From the NCBI RefSeq assembly GCF_001456955.1, contig NZ_KQ758476.1:1-64000 (forward strand): a stretch of 64,000 nucleotides of DNA, given 5' to 3'. This DNA is from Microbacterium enclense. GTDB taxonomy: Bacteria > Actinomycetota > Actinomycetes > Actinomycetales > Microbacteriaceae. A model generated the notes under the pieces. The model was not told the DNA's origin, did no database searches, and saw only the letters and a list, made by a program, of their open reading frames with translations. The position numbers were made by a program, and so were the translations under genes. How positions within the stretch are numbered: the first letter of the stretch is position 1; every line of letters starts with the position of its first letter. Positions 26,081-34,843 of the stretch are shown one piece after another.

Positions 26081-26803
26081 GTGACCTCCCGCCCCGCCCC
26101 CCTCACCCGACCCGACGGCTCGCCCATCCGCGCCGTCGTCGTCGACGACGAAGCCAACCTCAGCGACCTGCTGCGCATGGCGCTGCAGAACGAAGGATGG
26201 GAGGCCCGTACCGCCGCGAACGGTCAGGAGGCGCTGAACGTCATCCGCGAGTTCGCCCCCGACCTGCTCGTGCTCGACATCATGATGCCGGGGCTCGACG
26301 GCATGGAACTGCTCGCGCGCATCCGCGCGGCGGGCAACGACGTGCCGGTGCTGTTCCTGACGGCCAAGGACGCCGTCGAGGATCGCATCGCCGGCATCTC
26401 GGCGGGGGCCGACGACTACGTCACCAAGCCCTTCAACCTCGAAGAGGTCGTCGTGCGGCTGCGCGGCATGGCCCGTCGGCACGTCGCGGCCGTCGCCGAC
26501 GCCGATCCTCGGCTGCGCGTCGGCGACCTGACGCTCGACGAGGAGTCGTACGAGGTCGAGCGCGGCGGCATCCCGATCAAACTCACCGCGAAGGAGTTCG
26601 AGCTCCTCCGCTACCTCATGCAGAATCCGCGCCGGGTGCTCAGCAAGGCGCAGATCCTCGATCAGGTGTGGAGCTACGACTTCGGCGGCAACGGCAGCGT
26701 CGTGGAGATCTACATCTCGTACCTGCGCAAGAAGATCGACACGCTCGGCGAGCCCCTGATCCACACCGTGCGCGGGGTCGGCTACACCATCAAGGCGTCA
26801 TGA
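26081..26803 (+). CDS. OmpR-family response regulator
   Basis: A 240-residue regulator: receiver domain with acidic pair VVDDEANL, phospho-acceptor Asp in LLVLDIMMPGLDGME, Thr in LFLTAKD and Lys in DDYVTKPFN; then a winged-helix output (KEFELLRYLMQNPRRVLSKAQILDQVW, SYLRKKID, HTVRGVGYTIK). The GTG at 26081 gives a short lead into the receiver; the longer frame to 25979 would run through the operator region. It overlaps the kinase gene (ATGA). Confidence 0.92.
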   Translation: MTSRPAPLTRPDGSPIRAVVVDDEANLSDLLRMALQNEGWEARTAANGQEALNVIREFAPDLLVLDIMMPGLDGMELLARIRAAGNDVPVLFLTAKDAVEDRIAGISAGADDYVTKPFNLEEVVVRLRGMARRHVAAVADADPRLRVGDLTLDEESYEVERGGIPIKLTAKEFELLRYLMQNPRRVLSKAQILDQVWSYDFGGNGSVVEIYISYLRKKIDTLGEPLIHTVRGVGYTIKAS

Positions 26804-28239
26804 CACGCGCCCGCTGGACGCTTCGCCGAACCCTCGTCGTCGGCGCCAGTGTGCTGGTCGCCCTGGCGTTCGTCGTGATGAGCCTGGCGACGATCGTGGC
26901 GCTGCGCTCCTTCACGCTCGACCGCCTCGACCAGCAGGTGAGCGAGGGCCTGTCGTTCGCCGTCGGGCGCGACGGCTTCTCGCCACCCGGCGGCGGCTCA
27001 CGACCGTCGGGGGCGGATGACGACGGCCCGGCGCAACGCGTCGGCACCCTGCAGGCGGTGATCGGCGGCGACGGCACCGTCGAACGGTCTGGATACACGC
27101 GGGCGGACGGGACGCAGGTCGCGCTCAGCGAGGAGCAGATCGCGCTGCTGCGCGCGGTGCCCACCGATCGCACGCCCACCACCGTCGATCTCGGCGGCGA
27201 CCTCGGCGCCTTCCGCGTGGCCGCGGCCGTCGACGACGGCTCCACCGTCGTCGCGGGCAGCTCGCAGTCCGACGTCACCGCCACCACCTCGGCGTTGACG
27301 GTCATCCTCGTCGCCGTCTCGGCGGTGACGCTGCTCATCGCGGTGCTGGGCCTGTCGCTCTTCGTCCGACGGAGCCTGCGCCCGCTCGACCGGGTGGCGG
27401 GGGTCGCGCAACGCGTGTCGACCCTGTCGCTCAGCGCGGGCAGCGTCGACATCCCCGACCGGGTCGAACCCGCCGACACCGACGCGGCGACCGAGGTCGG
27501 CCGGGTGGGGTCCTCGCTCAACGAGTTGCTCGGACACGTGCAGTCCTCCCTCGCCGCACGACAGCACAGCGAGGACCAGCTGCGGCGCTTCATCGCGGAT
27601 GCCAGTCACGAACTGCGCACGCCCCTGGCGAGCATCCGCGGTTACGCGCAGCTCTCGCTCGGGGAAGACGCGCCGATGACGCCGACCCAGGCCCGCTCGT
27701 TCGACCGGATCGAGTCGGAGGCCCGGCGCATGGCATCCCTCGTCGACGACCTGCTCCTGCTGGCACGGTTGGATGCCGGTCAGCCGCTGCGCCGCGAGGA
27801 GGTCGAGCTCACGCTGCTCGCCGTCGACGCGGTCACCGACGCGCAGGCGGCGGATGCGACGCACGAATGGCGGCTCGACGTCACCGACGACCTCATCTCG
27901 GTGACCGGTGACGAGAACCGGTTGCGCCAGGTCGTGGCCAACCTGCTGCGCAACGCCCAGACGCACACCCCGGCCGGGACGACGGTGACACTCTCGCTCG
28001 CGCGCGAGGGAGCCGAAGCGGTGCTGCGGGTGGCCGACACCGGCCCGGGCATCGACCCGGGTGTGGCCGACCGGCTGTTCGACCGCTTCGCTCGCGCCGA
28101 CGACGCCCGGAACCGGGATGCCGGGAGCACCGGCCTCGGACTCTCGATCGCGCAGGCGATCACCGAGGCGCACGGCGGCACGATCGCGGTCGAGAGCGAG
28201 CCCGGGCGGACGGTGTTCGAGGTGCGGCTGCCCGCGTGA
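26800..28239 (+). CDS. Sensor histidine kinase (EnvZ/CpxA type)
   Basis: A 479-residue kinase: helix near residue 15-38, an extracytoplasmic sensor of about 130 residues with a Gly/Pro/Ser-rich segment (PPGGGSRPSGADDDGP), a second helix, a HAMP-like linker (RRSLRPLDRVAGVAQRVS), the H-box DASHELRTPLASIRGY, and the ATPase boxes NRLRQVVANLLRNAQTHTP, DTGPGIDP and GSTGLGLSIAQ. It pairs with the upstream regulator and probably controls the divergent ABC exporter. Confidence 0.92.
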   Translation: MTRARWTLRRTLVVGASVLVALAFVVMSLATIVALRSFTLDRLDQQVSEGLSFAVGRDGFSPPGGGSRPSGADDDGPAQRVGTLQAVIGGDGTVERSGYTRADGTQVALSEEQIALLRAVPTDRTPTTVDLGGDLGAFRVAAAVDDGSTVVAGSSQSDVTATTSALTVILVAVSAVTLLIAVLGLSLFVRRSLRPLDRVAGVAQRVSTLSLSAGSVDIPDRVEPADTDAATEVGRVGSSLNELLGHVQSSLAARQHSEDQLRRFIADASHELRTPLASIRGYAQLSLGEDAPMTPTQARSFDRIESEARRMASLVDDLLLLARLDAGQPLRREEVELTLLAVDAVTDAQAADATHEWRLDVTDDLISVTGDENRLRQVVANLLRNAQTHTPAGTTVTLSLAREGAEAVLRVADTGPGIDPGVADRLFDRFARADDARNRDAGSTGLGLSIAQAITEAHGGTIAVESEPGRTVFEVRLPA

Positions 28240-28242
28240 GGC

Positions 28243-28356
28243 GCGGGCGGTCGTGGTGCGTGCTCACGCCGAGGTCGTCTCGCGCGAGCGGCGGAGCGCG
28301 GACGGCCGTGGTGCGTGCTCACGCCGAGATCGTCTCTCGCGAGCGGCGCAGCGCGG
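28243..28356. repeat. 55-bp tandem duplication at the 3' end of the DUF2156 gene
   Basis: 28243-28297 and 28298-28352 are two imperfect copies (about six differences). The right copy contains the last codons and stop of the minus-strand gene (ending RRSRETISA); the left copy repeats the same codons (RRSRETTSA plus stop) outside the gene. Confidence 0.8.
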
Positions 28357-30895
28357 CGGTGAGCTGCACCGCACCGCGCAGGGTGAGACCGGGGATGTAG
28401 CAGCGCACGAGCGCGACGCCGATCGCGGGCAGGAGCGCCGGATCGGGGGAGACCATCCACAGCGGGGAGAACTCGGGCTGGAACTTCTTCTTGAACGTCG
28501 CCAGCGACCGGAAGCCGTAGGCGGGTTCGAGAAGGGCGCTGAGCACGTCGAGTCCGCGCTCGATCGAGCTGCGGTCGCCGTCGTCGACGGCATCGTGCCG
28601 GGCGAGCGGGGAGCCCGAGAGGCTCATCACCGTCATGCCGTCGGCGCGGAGCTGCTCGACGGCCCGGCCGATCAGGAACTCCATGACACCGTTCATCGCC
28701 CCCTCGCGGCGACGCATCACATCGAGCGCGTAGCCCGCCACGGCACCGTCGCGGTGGACGGGGATCCAGCTGGTGAAGGCCACGATGCGATCATGGGCGT
28801 CGCGCGCGAGCAGGAGGCGCACGGCGGGGTCGGCGAGCTGGTCGGTGGAGCCGAGCGTGAACTCCATCTCGGGGATGGTCTTGTCGGCGACCCACGCCTC
28901 CGAGATGTCGCGGATCTGGGCGCGCGCGACCACGCTCACGGCGCTCCAGCGGGTCCATTCGGCCGTGACCCCCTCGCGTTCGGCGCGGTTCGTGGCCGTG
29001 CGGACGTCTTGACGCTTCTTGCCGGTCGGCATCCACGTCTGCGGGTCGAGCGACGCCTCCTCGGCGACGCGCAGCTCATGCCAGCCCAGGAATGCCAGTC
29101 GCGCGCGGTCGGCGTCGTCGACGCTGTAGAACACCGGCGTCCATCCGCGCTCCTCGCAGAAGTCCACGAACGCGGCCGCCAGGGCGGGGTCGTCGCGGTC
29201 GGGCCCGAACGGACCGCCGAGGGTGACGGCGAACCGACCGCGCACCCGGTAGGCGATGGCCGCCTCGACGTCGGCCGCCAACCAGTACGAGTTGCCCTCC
29301 CACAGGGTCATGTGGGCGAGGGTGTCGCCGGAGCCGGCGGCGAGCAGCGCCTGGGCCCGCTCACGGTCGGGTGCGCCGGCGGTCGCGCGGGAACCCACGA
29401 CGAAGCGGACGGTGGCGCCGATGACGACGACCCAGAACGCCAGCGGCAGCAGGTACCACGTGGCCTGGGCTTCGACGGTGACCGGGACGAACGACAGCGC
29501 CTCGCTCGGCAGCAGCGACGGGGGGAGGAGCCGGAGCGGAAGCGTCGCCAGCACGGCGGGAAGGCTCGGCCACGGCCGGAACCCGCTCGAGAAGGTCAGG
29601 ATGCCGAACACCGCCAGCACCAGCGTTCCCCCCGCCGCGATGGCGAGCGTCGCGACGAAGCGTCGACGGACGGCAGGGGCGGACGCGATCTGCGCGGCGG
29701 AGCGGAACCGGATGAGCACGAGGGCGGCCGCGAGGGGCAGGAGCGCACCGACGACCATGCCGAGCAGGGTCTGCCACACGTCGATGGCCGCGTAGCCCGA
29801 GCGGGCATCGGCGAGCTGCCGGAGCGTGTCGGTCTCGGTGAGGGCGATCACCGCCGTCATCGCCACGACGGTCAGCAGGTTCATCGCGACCGCGAGGTGC
29901 AGGGCGCCGCGGCGACCGCGCAGGATGCCCCAGGCCGCGATCAGCAGGACCACCTGCGGCAGGGCTGCGATCCACCCCGCCCAGGGCTGCAGCTCGGCGT
30001 AGTCGCGCAGCGGCAGCGCACACGGCGCCGCGTCGGAGCCGATCGCGCACACCGTTCCGCCGGTCGACGCGAGGGGGTCGTAGGAGAGCCAGCCGTACAC
30101 CGAGAGCAGGCCGGCGCCCGAGCCCCAGACGGTCGCGACGACCGGACCCACGGCGAACACGACGGTCAACGCGGCCAGAAGCACCCGCTGCTCGCTCCGG
30201 GAGCTGCGCAGGACGCCGGCGGAACGGGTGCCGCCCATCAGCAGTCCCGCACCGGCGCCGACGGGAAGGGCGATGAGCGCGTACATGTCGCCGGCCGAGG
30301 CGGCGTAGAGGAAGAGCGTCACGGCGAACACCACGCCGATGAGGCGGACGCGCCGGCGCCACCGCGGTGCCGCGAAGCAGCTGGCGGCCAGCGCGACGGT
30401 GAGGAGCGCGGCGAGGGGAGGCGCCCCCGCGGTCGGCGGGGCGTTCAGGGGCACGACGGGGATGACGTTCTCTTCGAACGCCGCGAGCACGCGTCCGAGC
30501 ACGCCGACGACGAGGCCGCCGCCGAAGAACGCCGCGAGCAACCGCCGTGTGCCCATCACGGCCTCGGCGGCGACGCACACGACGAGGGCGAGGGCGAGGA
30601 CGACGACGAGGGCGAGCGGATCGTCGACGCGTACGAGCGAGAGCAGCATCTCGCGTACGTCGAACGACGCGCCGGGCGTCCCACCGCCGGGGGTGGCGAT
30701 CGAGACGGTACCGGTGACGATCAGCAGCGCCGCGATCGACAGGGTTCCGACGTGACGTCGCAGAAGAGCGGTGAGTCGACCGGGCGAGGCGGTCGCGGCG
30801 AGGCGGTGCGCGTCACCGCGTGGTGCCGTCGGTTGCGGCGCGGCCGGAACCGCCGGTGCGGGGGCGGACACCGTGGGGGACGACACCGGCGACAT
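28319..30895 (-). CDS. DUF2156 lysylphosphatidylglycerol synthetase-like membrane protein
   Basis: About 858 residues: a disordered Pro/Ala N-terminus, some 13 membrane helices, then a DUF2156 domain with HMTLWEGNSYWLAADVEAAIAYR, NRAEREGVTAEW, LDVMRRREGAMNGVMEFLIG and MSLSGSPLARHD. The last 50 residues (FRSLATFKKKFQPEFSPLWMV) match those of the 5025-7088 protein. This layout is that of MprF-like aminoacyl-phosphatidylglycerol synthases. The ATG at 30895 is preferred because GGAGAG lies just upstream; starts at 30943, 30970 or 31054 are possible, and the last would overlap the antiporter gene. Confidence 0.82.
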   Translation of the reverse strand: MSPVSSPTVSAPAPAVPAAPQPTAPRGDAHRLAATASPGRLTALLRRHVGTLSIAALLIVTGTVSIATPGGGTPGASFDVREMLLSLVRVDDPLALVVVLALALVVCVAAEAVMGTRRLLAAFFGGGLVVGVLGRVLAAFEENVIPVVPLNAPPTAGAPPLAALLTVALAASCFAAPRWRRRVRLIGVVFAVTLFLYAASAGDMYALIALPVGAGAGLLMGGTRSAGVLRSSRSEQRVLLAALTVVFAVGPVVATVWGSGAGLLSVYGWLSYDPLASTGGTVCAIGSDAAPCALPLRDYAELQPWAGWIAALPQVVLLIAAWGILRGRRGALHLAVAMNLLTVVAMTAVIALTETDTLRQLADARSGYAAIDVWQTLLGMVVGALLPLAAALVLIRFRSAAQIASAPAVRRRFVATLAIAAGGTLVLAVFGILTFSSGFRPWPSLPAVLATLPLRLLPPSLLPSEALSFVPVTVEAQATWYLLPLAFWVVVIGATVRFVVGSRATAGAPDRERAQALLAAGSGDTLAHMTLWEGNSYWLAADVEAAIAYRVRGRFAVTLGGPFGPDRDDPALAAAFVDFCEERGWTPVFYSVDDADRARLAFLGWHELRVAEEASLDPQTWMPTGKKRQDVRTATNRAEREGVTAEWTRWSAVSVVARAQIRDISEAWVADKTIPEMEFTLGSTDQLADPAVRLLLARDAHDRIVAFTSWIPVHRDGAVAGYALDVMRRREGAMNGVMEFLIGRAVEQLRADGMTVMSLSGSPLARHDAVDDGDRSSIERGLDVLSALLEPAYGFRSLATFKKKFQPEFSPLWMVSPDPALLPAIGVALVRCYIPGLTLRGAVQLTAALRRSRETISA

Positions 30896-31026
30896 CGGCT
30901 CTCCGTTCGACACGGACGCCGAGGCTCCGGCATCCGTTCTCATCCTTTCTGCGGGCCGGGCCGCGGTCATCGGCCGGACGGCGGGGCAGCGCGTCCGATC
31001 GGGTGCCGCGGTTCGGGCCGGACGGC

Positions 31027-32235
31027 TCACCGCACGGCGGTCTTCGCCGGCCACAGGCGCCGCACCATGAGCGGTCCGGCGACCCCGTGCAGCACGACGC
31101 TGCCGAGCACGACCATGCAGGTGGCCGCCAGCACGAGGAAGCCCTCCTCACCGGGCAGCGCGTTCGCCGCGATCAGGCCGAAGACGATGGATGCCGCGCC
31201 CCGGGGCCCCATGGCGGCGACGAACAGGCGCTCCTTGGCGGTGGCCTCGCTGCCGACGAGCGCCAGCAGGACGGGGAGGAAACGGCCGAGGGTGAGGGCG
31301 ACCAGGGCGAGGACGATGGCGGGCCACCAGTCGTAGGTCTCGCTCAGCAGGATGATCGACGCGAACCCGAAGGCGAGCCACAGCAGCAGGTTCAGCAGCC
31401 AGGAGAGGTCTTCGAGCAGCGCGATCTCGGCCGCGACGAGCACGTCGGTACCGCGGGTGAGGCGTACCGCGACTCCCGCGACGAAGACGGCGACGAAGCC
31501 GTTGCCCTGGAGCATCAGGGCGAGGCCGAACACCACGAGGGGCGCGGCGATGAAGGCAATGCGCATGCTCTGCGGTTCGGTCCAGCCCCGGCGGTCGGCG
31601 AACCGGATGGCCGCGCCGATCGCGGCGCCGGCGACGGCGCCGACGGCGATGGCGATCAGCCCGGCCGGGGCGGCGACGGTGAACGCGCGACCGGCGTCGC
31701 TCGACGAACCCGCCGAGGCGAAGGCGACGGCCCCCAGGAGGAACGGCGAGACGAGGCCGTCGTTGTAGCCGCTCTCGATGCTCAGCCAGCGCCGCACGCG
31801 CGCCGGGACGCGCTCGTCACGCACGAGCGAGGTCTCGGGAGAGAAGTCGGCGGGGACCGAGATGCAGGCGATCGCCAGGATGACCGCGATCGACAGTCCG
31901 AGCGGCAGGACGAGCCCGACCGCGAGAACGAGGACCAGCGACAGCGGCAGACCGATGCCCAGCAGTCGTGCGGGCACGCCGGTGAAATGCGACCGCATCG
32001 ACCCTCGTACCTCGAGGGCGTCGACGAAGAGCAGATAGGCGAGCACGATCTCGGCGAAGAAGAGCGTCGCCTTCGACTCCAGGAACAGCGGCGCCTGGGC
32101 CGGCAGCAGCGCACCGCCGAGCAGGCCCAGCGCGGTCATCACGATGGGGCCGTTGACGGTGGCCTTGCGGAACACCCGGCTCCACAGCGCCCACACGAGC
32201 AGCGCGAGTCCGATGACGAGAAGGGGGACGGACAC
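31027..32235 (-). CDS. CPA1-type cation:proton antiporter
   Basis: A 402-residue, 12-13-helix antiporter. Features of the Na+/H+ exchanger class are visible: ISVPADFSPETS, the double-acidic segment SIESGYNDGLVSPFLLG with the ion-site Asp, and AAMGPRGAASIVFGLIA near the C-terminus. It exchanges monovalent cations for protons. It lies 37 bases after the small membrane protein gene and upstream of the DUF2156 gene in the same direction, so these three may form an operon. Confidence 0.9.
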   Translation of the reverse strand: MSVPLLVIGLALLVWALWSRVFRKATVNGPIVMTALGLLGGALLPAQAPLFLESKATLFFAEIVLAYLLFVDALEVRGSMRSHFTGVPARLLGIGLPLSLVLVLAVGLVLPLGLSIAVILAIACISVPADFSPETSLVRDERVPARVRRWLSIESGYNDGLVSPFLLGAVAFASAGSSSDAGRAFTVAAPAGLIAIAVGAVAGAAIGAAIRFADRRGWTEPQSMRIAFIAAPLVVFGLALMLQGNGFVAVFVAGVAVRLTRGTDVLVAAEIALLEDLSWLLNLLLWLAFGFASIILLSETYDWWPAIVLALVALTLGRFLPVLLALVGSEATAKERLFVAAMGPRGAASIVFGLIAANALPGEEGFLVLAATCMVVLGSVVLHGVAGPLMVRRLWPAKTAVR

Positions 32236-32272
32236 GTCGTGCTCCAGAGCGGTGAGAGGGCGAGGGGAGACC

Positions 32273-32779
32273 TCAACTGGGGGTGAGATCGACCTCGAGG
32301 TCGGCGATGTCGGGAAGGAGTCCCTGCGACACGGTCAGCCGGACGATCACGGGTTCTCGGTGACCATCCTGCCGGGAGTCGCGCGCGCTCACGCGGAAGA
32401 CGACCCCGTCGGCGGCGTCGGTGCGGCTCAACGCGATGCGATGACCGGCGTCGACCCAGCCCTCGTCGCGCGGGAGCGCCAGGCGGGCCCGCCCCGCGGA
32501 GTCGCCCACCAGCTCGAGCGTGGCCGTCGCGTCGGCGCCGAGCGAGGCGATCGGTGCGGTGCGCAGATCCGCGACCGCGCGGACGCCGGTGTCGGCAGCT
32601 GCGCGCGGCTCGGTCGCCGCCTGGATCTGCGCCACTCCCTGTCCGCGCAAGCCGAGCGGGACGGCCGTGACGACCACGACGCTGACGACGACGGCGACGG
32701 CCAGGGCGATGCCGCCGAGCACGAGATTGCGCCGAGCGCGGGCGGCCGCGACGACCTGCGGTGCACGAGAGGGGCTCAC
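32273..32779 (-). CDS. Single-pass membrane protein, function unknown
   Basis: A 168-residue protein with one membrane helix (LVLGGIALAVAVVVSVVVVTAV) after a short basic cytosolic start, and an external beta-rich domain (ATLELVGDSAGRARLALP; PVIVRLTVSQGLLPDI). The GTG start has an excellent ribosome site, GGAGGAG. It is first of the group 32779-28319 and divergent from the NarL-type regulator. Family not recognised. Confidence 0.72.
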   Translation of the reverse strand: MSPSRAPQVVAAARARRNLVLGGIALAVAVVVSVVVVTAVPLGLRGQGVAQIQAATEPRAAADTGVRAVADLRTAPIASLGADATATLELVGDSAGRARLALPRDEGWVDAGHRIALSRTDAADGVVFRVSARDSRQDGHREPVIVRLTVSQGLLPDIADLEVDLTPS

Positions 32780-32926
32780 TGTTCTCCTCCGATCGGTGGC
32801 GGGACTCCTCCACTGTCGCAAGTCGACCCACGGCGGCGGACCGGCCGAACGGGTAGGCGCCGGTCCGTTCGGGTACACGACGTCACCGCGCCCCCGAGCC
32901 CAGCCCCGACTGCATACCCTGGGCGA

Positions 32927-33604
32927 ATGGCATCCCCCGTCGCCGCCCCCATCCGCGTCGTCGTCGTCGACGATGAGGCCCTCATCCGTTCGGGCTTCCG
33001 CTACATCCTCGACGCCGCGTCCGACATCGAGGTGGTGGGCACGGCCGACGGCGTCGACGCCCTCGACGTGCTGGCCGACGCGCGCCCCGACGTGGTGCTG
33101 CTCGACATCCGGATGCCGGGACGAGACGGGTTGGAGGTGCTGCGCGAGATCCGCTCGCGGGGGTGGGACATGACCGTGGCGATTCTCACCACCTTCGACT
33201 CCGACGATCACATCGCGGCGGCCCTCGAGGCGGGTGCGGCGGGATTCCTCGTCAAGGACACCGACCCGCGCCAGCTCCCTCAGCTGGTGCGCACGCTGCA
33301 CGGGGGTGGCGTGGTGTTCTCGCCCACCGTGAGCCGGGCGGTCGTCGCGGGGTACCTGCGACCCGAGGCGGGTGCGGACGCCGGTCTCGTCGCCGCGCTC
33401 ACCGACCGCGAGAAGGAGATCCTCGTGCACCTCGGCCGAGGGTTGTCGAACATCCAGATCGGTGCGGCGATGTTCCTCAGCCCGGCGACCGTCAAGGCGC
33501 ACATCAGCACGATCCTCGGCAAGCTCGGGGTCGAGGGTCGGGTGTCGGCGGCGCTCGTGGCCGAGCGCGCGGGTCTGCTGCGCGACGGGGACGGTGTCGG
33601 ATGA
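32927..33604 (+). CDS. NarL/LuxR-family response regulator
   Basis: A 225-residue regulator: receiver (VVVDDEALIRSGF; Asp in VVLLDIRMPGRDGLE; Lys in GFLVKDT) and a C-terminal LuxR helix-turn-helix (LTDREKEILVHLGRGLSNIQIGAAMFLSPATVKAHISTILGKL). It overlaps the kinase gene by ATGA. Targets are unknown; the divergent gene at 32779 is the nearest candidate. Confidence 0.93.
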   Translation: MASPVAAPIRVVVVDDEALIRSGFRYILDAASDIEVVGTADGVDALDVLADARPDVVLLDIRMPGRDGLEVLREIRSRGWDMTVAILTTFDSDDHIAAALEAGAAGFLVKDTDPRQLPQLVRTLHGGGVVFSPTVSRAVVAGYLRPEAGADAGLVAALTDREKEILVHLGRGLSNIQIGAAMFLSPATVKAHISTILGKLGVEGRVSAALVAERAGLLRDGDGVG

Positions 33605-34692
33605 CGCGGCGCGCCGTGCTGATCGACATCGCGCTCGTCGCGGTGGCCGCGGTCGACGGCATCCTGAATCTCTACACGACCAGCGCTCTCGAGCTCGGGC
33701 TGACCCTGGTGGCCGCGCTCGGCTTGTTCCTGCGACGTCGCCTTCCGGTGGTGTCGGTGGCTCTCGCCCTGCCCGCTCTCTTCCTGACCGCGGGCCCGAT
33801 CGCGTCGGTCATCGCCCTGTACTCGGTCGCCTCGCGCGTGCGGTCGACCACGGTCGTGGCGGCGACCACCGCGGCGACCTTCCTCGGACTGGCGCTGTCG
33901 TGGGAGGAGTTCGCCTCGCTCGACGACGTGGTGCTCGCCCTCGTGTACGCCTCGATGACCTCGGGCGGAGCGCTCGCGATCGGACGCCTGCGCCGCAGCC
34001 GCGCCCGGCTGGCGGCGAGCCTCGACGAGCTGCGGCGCGCTCGCGAGGAGGAGACCCGGCTCGCCGCCCGCGAGGCCGTCGCGGAGGAACGCGCGCACCT
34101 GGCCCGCGAGATGCACGACGTGGTCTCGCACCAGGTCAGCCTGATCACTGTGCAGGCGGGCGCGTTGATGGTGCGCAAGGACGACCCCGACGTGGTCGAG
34201 ACGGCCGACACCATCCGTGTGCTCGCCGCCACGACGCTCACCGAACTGCGGCAGATGCTGCTGGTGCTGCGCACCGACGCGCCGGAGGCGGCCCCTCTCA
34301 CCCCGCAGCCCACCCTCGAGCACCTGCCCGCGCTGCTCGAGGCGGCCGACGGAGGCGTCGACGCATCCGTCTCGCTTCCCGACGGCCTTCCCCCGGTCGT
34401 GCAGCGCGCCGTGTACCGCGCCGTGCAGGAGGGCCTGACGAACGCCCGAAAGCACGCTCCGGGGGCGCGGGTGCGGGTCGGTGCTTCGTTGGTCGACGGG
34501 AGCGTGCTGCTGCGGGTGAGCAACGACGCCGCGCGCGAACGGCCGGCGCCGGTGGCCGCGACGGCGCGTCTGGGCCACCTCGGTCTCTCCGAGCGTGCGC
34601 AGATGCTCGGCGGCACGTTCCGCGCCGGTCCCGAGGGCGATGGCGGGTACGCGATCGAGCTGCGTCTTCCGGTGACCGGTCCGGTCGGCTGA
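33601..34692 (+). CDS. NarL-type sensor histidine kinase
   Basis: A 363-residue kinase with four or five N-terminal membrane helices and almost no external loop, then a HisKA_3 dimerisation helix with the phospho-acceptor His in AHLAREMHDVVSHQVSLI and a HATPase domain (VQEGLTNARKHAPGARVRV; HLGLSERAQMLGG). The layout suggests intramembrane or envelope-stress sensing, as in LiaS/DesK-like kinases. It partners the regulator just upstream. Confidence 0.92.
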   Translation: MTRRAVLIDIALVAVAAVDGILNLYTTSALELGLTLVAALGLFLRRRLPVVSVALALPALFLTAGPIASVIALYSVASRVRSTTVVAATTAATFLGLALSWEEFASLDDVVLALVYASMTSGGALAIGRLRRSRARLAASLDELRRAREEETRLAAREAVAEERAHLAREMHDVVSHQVSLITVQAGALMVRKDDPDVVETADTIRVLAATTLTELRQMLLVLRTDAPEAAPLTPQPTLEHLPALLEAADGGVDASVSLPDGLPPVVQRAVYRAVQEGLTNARKHAPGARVRVGASLVDGSVLLRVSNDAARERPAPVAATARLGHLGLSERAQMLGGTFRAGPEGDGGYAIELRLPVTGPVG

Positions 34693-34843
34693 CGAGTCCC
34701 GTCCCGGAAGCGGCCCGTCGCCTCTCATCGCCGGCGTGGGTTCAGCTGCGGGGTCACTGCGACGACGACCCGTGATCGCTCGGCGTCTCATAGGAACGCC
34801 CAAGGTTCGATGAGGGGCGCGTTTGGGTGACGCCGCCACCATC

